NCBI GenBank assembly: GCA_016793325.1
Contig: JAEUKI010000035.1
Coordinates: 1-64,000 of the forward strand
Length of the DNA: 64,000 nucleotides
Reading direction: 5' to 3'
Source of the DNA: Myxococcales bacterium
GTDB taxonomy: Bacteria; Myxococcota_A; Polyangia; Polyangiales; Ga0077539
Part shown: positions 60,220-64,000 of the stretch, in pieces
Layout: every line of letters starts with the position of its first letter
Numbering within the stretch: position 1 is the stretch's first letter
Position numbers and translations under genes: made by a program
The notes under the pieces: generated by a model
Seen by the model: only the letters and a program-made list of their open reading frames with translations
The model's database searches: none
Told to the model about the DNA's origin: nothing

Positions 60220-62001
60220 TTATCGCACAGGCTGGAGCCCGATTCCGCGCATGGCGTAGGGGGACGACGGCGCGAGGCGAACGTCGTCGATCGGCGTCGG
60301 CAGCCGTCGCCACGCGGCGGGCGACATGTCCGGGCGCGCGTTGGTGTTGGCCGCGGTGCACTCGTACATCTCGCCGTTGTGCATGACCAACGCGCCGACG
60401 GCGTACATCATCGCGGGCATGCCCGGCGCGAGCGTCGCGCGGTCGGTCCACATTTCGAGCCGTCGCGTGGGAGCCGCAGGATATCCGCTGCGAACGAAGC
60501 TCACAGGGGTCACCGCGCCGTTGGTGTTTCCCGTCGCCGTGAGGCTCCCGCGCGTCCCTGCGCCGCCTGTGATCCCGTCGGTGATGCGACGCGAGCCCTC
60601 CCAGGTGTTGTCCGCGAGGGTGATCGCGCCCGCGAGCGTGCCCGCGAAGCGAATGACCACGCCGGGGTCGGTGGCCGTGGGGTTGAGCTGCGCGTAGCCG
60701 AAGTCCATTCCGCGAAAGAAATTGCGGCGAAGCGCGAGGGTGCCCTCGGCGGTGGTCGTTCCGCCGAAGTAGAGGCCGAGCGAGAGCGTGTCGGCGAAGT
60801 AGTTGTCTTCGATGCGCACCGCGCGCGCCGTGTCGCCGGGCTCTGTGCTGAAGAAATAGTTTCCGAGGGTCCCTGCCCCGCCCATCACGACGTTGTGGTG
60901 AACGAACACCGAGCCGCGGCGAAATTGCAGCTGCGTTCCGTTGTCCTGAAAATTGCCGAACGCCGCGCGCCAATCGATCGCGCCCCACGCGAACACGTTG
61001 TGGTGAACCTCGGAGCCGTCCCCGAGGTTCTGCAGCTGCGTGGTCTCTGTTCCCGTGCGAATCACGCGGTTGTTGTAGACCTGCGTGCGCTCGGCGAGCG
61101 CGGACGGAGGCGCGCCCGTCCACCCGAAATAGAAGCCCTCGCTCTTGGTGTCGTGGATGTAGAGGTCGTGCAGCCGCACGTTTTCGAGGGGCATCGGCGT
61201 CATGCCCGCGGTCGTGTTGTTGATGCGAACGCCCGCGAACCCCGAGCGAGTAATCTCGAGAAAATCCAGCTCGAAGCTCGTCGCGTTGCTCACGCCGATG
61301 CCCATGTGCCCGCCGTTGAGGAAGATGTCGTCGCTGAGGATTCCGTAGCGGCCGCGGCTGTTGGCGTAGTCGTCGCAGTCGTGCCCGCGAAACGCGCTGT
61401 CGCCCGTGCGCGAGACCGGGTCGTAGCGACCCGTGATCACCCAGTTCGATCCGCCCGAGACCGCCCAGAGATAGCCTTGTGTGGATCCTGGGTTGGGACG
61501 AATCACGACCTGGCCGCCCGTGTTGGTGATCACCAACGGACGGTCCGGCGTTCGACGCGGGAGATTGCCGAGGTTGATCAGCGTGTAGCGACCCGCGGGG
61601 ATGTACAGGCGCTGCAGCGTCGCCCAGTTGACCGTCGAGAACCGCGCTTGAACGTCGGGCACATAGAGCTCGCCCTGCGCGTTGGGCCCCGGAAGCGTGA
61701 AGGTCTCTGTGGCCATTCCCCAGCGGCCCGTCGGAGCGCACGCGCCCATCGCAGCGTCGCTCGGCGTCCCTGTGTCCTGAGGAGCGCTCGCGTCCGACGC
61801 GTCGATCGGATTGGTCGCGTCGATGGGGGTCGTCGCGTCGTCGCGCGCGTCGAGGGGCAGCGCAGCGTCGTCGCTCGAACGCACGTCCGACGCGCTGTCG
61901 CCCGCGTTGGACGAGCCATCGAGCGAGCCGTCGCTCGAGCCCGAAGGACCGCCGCACGCGATCAATACCCCCGCGAAGACCAGCCACGAAGCGTTTCGCA
62001 T
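60220..62001 (-). CDS. Lipoprotein with right-handed beta-helix
   Basis: A 593-residue lipoprotein (WLVFAGVLIAC). An Asp/Ser/Ala-rich linker of about 70 residues follows the lipobox. The main domain has short repeated strand-turn units typical of parallel beta-helix (pectate-lyase-like) proteins: WVITGRYDPV, NVRLHDLYIHDTKSEGFYF, VYNNRVIRTG, SEVHHNVFAWGAIDW, VFVHHNVVMGGA and AVRIEDNYFADTLSLGLYF. A C-terminal YECTAANTNARPDMSPAAW resembles a small chitin-binding-type module. It probably binds or cleaves polysaccharide at the surface; no catalytic site is identified. Confidence 0.8.
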   Translation of the reverse strand: MRNASWLVFAGVLIACGGPSGSSDGSLDGSSNAGDSASDVRSSDDAALPLDARDDATTPIDATNPIDASDASAPQDTGTPSDAAMGACAPTGRWGMATETFTLPGPNAQGELYVPDVQARFSTVNWATLQRLYIPAGRYTLINLGNLPRRTPDRPLVITNTGGQVVIRPNPGSTQGYLWAVSGGSNWVITGRYDPVSRTGDSAFRGHDCDDYANSRGRYGILSDDIFLNGGHMGIGVSNATSFELDFLEITRSGFAGVRINNTTAGMTPMPLENVRLHDLYIHDTKSEGFYFGWTGAPPSALAERTQVYNNRVIRTGTETTQLQNLGDGSEVHHNVFAWGAIDWRAAFGNFQDNGTQLQFRRGSVFVHHNVVMGGAGTLGNYFFSTEPGDTARAVRIEDNYFADTLSLGLYFGGTTTAEGTLALRRNFFRGMDFGYAQLNPTATDPGVVIRFAGTLAGAITLADNTWEGSRRITDGITGGAGTRGSLTATGNTNGAVTPVSFVRSGYPAAPTRRLEMWTDRATLAPGMPAMMYAVGALVMHNGEMYECTAANTNARPDMSPAAWRRLPTPIDDVRLAPSSPYAMRGIGLQPVR

Positions 62002-62441
62002 GACCGCATCGTTTCACGGCTCGATGACGCGCGTCGATGCTGTGATTCGCGCGGCTCGCGCGACGAGAAGGACCTACACAGCCACCAGACTCACGAGGGG
62101 CATCGGTAGCCTCACAGGCTGGCCGGGCGCCCGGGCCCGAATTCGACTAAGTCTCGCTCGGTTCAAAGAGCGACGTTCCGCGACTTAGTCGAATTCGGGC
62201 CCGGGCGCCCGAAGCCAGCCAAGAACAGGCTACCCTGCGCAGAACGTCGCACTTCGAAGTCCCGCCCGACGCGACGTCGGGCGTGTGCTCGAGGCACGAA
62301 GGCTGATTGTGTGGGTCCCTCTCGACGCGCGAGCGCCGCGAGGTGCTCGAACGAGACCACAACCGAGCGACTCGTCGCAATCCAGTTCGAGGTGGTGGGC
62401 GTATACGCCTCCGTCATTCGGTGCTACGACTTCAACCTTCG
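62002..62441. other. Intergenic region between divergent genes
   Basis: This 440-base stretch separates the leftward beta-helix lipoprotein gene from the rightward TonB-receptor gene. I see no convincing gene; the frames across it are low-complexity Arg/Ser/Thr. Its main feature is the large inverted repeat at 62124-62211. Promoters for both genes should lie here, but no clear consensus stands out. Confidence 0.6.
62124..62211. repeat. 30-bp perfect inverted repeat (large hairpin)
   Basis: The left arm (62124-62153) is fully complementary to the right arm (62182-62211). The 28-base centre can form a further small stem, CGCTC (62155-62159) with GAGCG (62168-62172). The arms carry GGGCCCGAATTCGACTAAG. 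It lies upstream of both divergent genes, so a terminator is less likely than a regulatory or mobile (REP/MITE-like) element. No target-site duplication was identified. Confidence 0.85.
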
Positions 62442-64000
62442 GTGACACGCCAGACTTTCGACCATGCGAACCTGCTGTTCGTCGGTGCGATCGCGCTCTG
62501 GCCGGGCGTCGTGTCGGCGCAGTCGCGGGGGGCGACCGAAGGGCAGACACCGACGCGACCGAGGGCGTCACGGGGCACTACGCCGGAGCCCGCAGAGTTG
62601 GCTACGACGATTCGTGCGCGAGCGCGAAGGAGCGCCCCGATCGAGAGCTCGATCGACGTGCAGGAGCTGAGGGCCGTTCCCCGCGGCGGGGCGGCGGATC
62701 TTCTGGCGTTGGCGCCAGGGTTCTTTCTGTCGCAGCACGGCGGCGAGGGAAAAGCGCACCAGTTGTTTCTGCGCGGCTTCGACGCGGAGCACGGGCAGGA
62801 CGTCGAGTTCACCGTCGCGGGCGCGCCCGTCAACGACGTGTCCAACGGGCACGGACAGGGCTACGCGGACCTCAACTTCTTGATCCCCGAGGTCGTCGAT
62901 CGGCTCAACGTGATCGAGGGACCGTACGACCCGCAGCAAGGTGATTTCGCGGTCGCGGCGAGCGCTCGGTTGGACCTCGGCGTTCGCGAGCGCGGGCTGC
63001 TCGTCCGAGGCCAGTACGGCAGCTTCGACGCGATGCGCGCGGTGGCCGTGTGGGCTCCTCGCGGGGCGTCCAACGAGACCTTCGTCGCGGCCGAGCTCGG
63101 GCGCTCCAACGGGTTCGGCCCCTCGCGCGCGTCGCAGCGCGCCGCGGCGATCGCGCAGTACCAGCGCAGCTTCTCGACGCCCAACGGCAGCGTGAGCGTG
63201 CGGGCCACGCTGCAGTCGTACGCGGGCTCGTGGCAGAGCGCGGGGCTCGTTCGAGAGCCTGATTTTCTCGCGGGAACGCAGGGCTTCTTCGACACGCTCG
63301 ACCCGCGACAGGGGGGCTTCTCTGCGCGGCACGGCGGCGTGACCGAGGTGCGCTTTCGTCACGGAGCCCTCGAAGGGAGCCTGCGCGCGTGGGTGACCCG
63401 TCGTGAATTTCGTGTGCGCGAAAACTACACGGGCTTCTTGCTCGACGCGCGCGGAGATCGCTACGAGCAGCGGTACGAAGCGACGTCGTTCGGCCTCGAC
63501 GCGGACGTCCGGCAGCCGCTGCTCTCGTGGTTGACCGCGCGCGGAGGCGCGTACGCGCGGCACGACGTGACGACGCAGTCGATGAATCGCATGCGGTTCA
63601 TGGACGACCTCTTGTACCGCCGAGACATCGACGCGGACGTCAACGCGACGGACATCGCGCTGTGGGGAGAGCTCGAGGCGAGGCCGCTCCCGTGGCTCGA
63701 GATTCACGCGGGCGTTCGCGCGGACGGGCTGGCCTACCAGATCGATGATCGACTGCCGCGCTCGGGCTCGATGGAGCCGCGCGGGCGACGGGACGCGCAG
63801 GGCATTCACGTCGGGCCCAAGGCGAGCGTGCGCGCGCGCATGGGCCGAGGATGGAGCGCGGAGCTCGCGTACGGAAAGGGCTTTCGCTCGCCGCAAGCGA
63901 CGACGCTCGGCCAGGGAGAAAACGCTCCGTTCGCGACGGTGCACTCGGGCGAAGGCGCGCTTCGGTACACGGGTCTCCGCGGCAGCGCGACGGTCTCGGG
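62442..64000 (+). CDS. TonB-dependent outer-membrane receptor, C-terminus off the window
   Basis: A partial gene of about 519 codons, open to the window edge. Signal-like start (GTG 62442; LLFVGAIALWPGVVSAQ), then a plug domain (VQELRAVPRGGAADLLALAPG, KAHQLFLRGFDAEHGQDVEF, NDVSNGHGQGYADLNFLIPE, VIEGPYDPQQGDF) and the first barrel strands (LLVRGQYGSFDAMRAVAVW, SAELAYGKGFRSPQATTLGQG). It should import a scarce nutrient such as iron-siderophore, cobalamin or carbohydrate; ligand not evident. A GTG at 62421 is an alternative start. No TonB box was confirmed between the signal and plug. Confidence 0.85.
   Translation, partial: MTRQTFDHANLLFVGAIALWPGVVSAQSRGATEGQTPTRPRASRGTTPEPAELATTIRARARRSAPIESSIDVQELRAVPRGGAADLLALAPGFFLSQHGGEGKAHQLFLRGFDAEHGQDVEFTVAGAPVNDVSNGHGQGYADLNFLIPEVVDRLNVIEGPYDPQQGDFAVAASARLDLGVRERGLLVRGQYGSFDAMRAVAVWAPRGASNETFVAAELGRSNGFGPSRASQRAAAIAQYQRSFSTPNGSVSVRATLQSYAGSWQSAGLVREPDFLAGTQGFFDTLDPRQGGFSARHGGVTEVRFRHGALEGSLRAWVTRREFRVRENYTGFLLDARGDRYEQRYEATSFGLDADVRQPLLSWLTARGGAYARHDVTTQSMNRMRFMDDLLYRRDIDADVNATDIALWGELEARPLPWLEIHAGVRADGLAYQIDDRLPRSGSMEPRGRRDAQGIHVGPKASVRARMGRGWSAELAYGKGFRSPQATTLGQGENAPFATVHSGEGALRYTGLRGSATVS

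Noticed and set aside
59485..62109. Long plus-strand open frame over the desulfurase and beta-helix genes
   Set aside because: The minus-strand frames encode clear domains; this one is His/Arg/Val-rich shadow sequence.

Overview
The window is GC-rich (about 70% in most genes by hand counts on sample lines) and densely packed. It is full of lipoproteins, Hanks-type Ser/Thr kinases with PEGA domains, RCC1-repeat proteins, MopE-like Cys/Asp-rich metal-binding lipoproteins, AraC regulators and a sigma-54 activator. This mix is typical of Myxococcota, most plausibly Polyangiales (Sandaracinaceae-like); the genus cannot be fixed from the sequence alone. I saw no rRNA, tRNA, insertion sequence or CRISPR array.

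Layout. 1-9 kb: partial Uma2 nuclease-like gene, envelope lipoproteins, a divergent amidohydrolase/AraC pair, a T4 Rnl1-like RNA ligase and a leucine-rich-repeat-like protein. 8.9-17.4 kb: Ser/Thr kinase + PEGA operon, TMEM43-like membrane protein, a second AraC regulator, small zinc-ribbon membrane proteins and a second LRR-like protein. 17.4-28.6 kb, almost all minus strand: RCC1 protein, a kinase-hydrolase-outer membrane protein-glycosyltransferase operon, a TPR/PEGA + MopE-like lipoprotein pair, and a sigma-54 response regulator.

28.8-36.5 kb is the most unusual part. A class I isoprenoid-synthase-like protein overlaps a caspase/clostripain-like protease gene. A small protein, a membrane histidine kinase, a second caspase-like protease and a second small protein follow, and a convergent class II terpene-cyclase-like gene with a DVDTT motif closes the locus. 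The two protease + small-protein pairs are paralogous. Both small proteins share the N-terminal MANWS, a single Cys at residue 11 and a near-invariant tail NRQSAPYNVP(S/A)TGL(I/L)Y. I cannot match this arrangement to a described system; it is the best candidate for something new.

36.7-52.2 kb: a kinase gene ending in a 29-bp tandem array, a truncated MopE-like gene, an operon of three small envelope proteins, and four MopE-like lipoproteins (one fused to RCC1 repeats) interleaved with other genes. The four share a near-identical metal-binding block and have different C-terminal domains. A palindrome GGACG-N4-CGTCC occurs six times, always between genes: upstream of three MopE-like genes, between the cyclase-like gene and the kinase, and twice ahead of the isoprenoid/caspase operon. 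It may be a shared operator.

52.2-64 kb: MATE transporter, a four-gene operon pal - cpoB-like - Ser/Thr kinase - LysM/TPR protein, a small lipoprotein, a glyoxalase II-type hydrolase, a cysteine desulfurase, a right-handed beta-helix lipoprotein, a 30-bp perfect inverted repeat, and the start of a TonB-dependent receptor that runs off the window.
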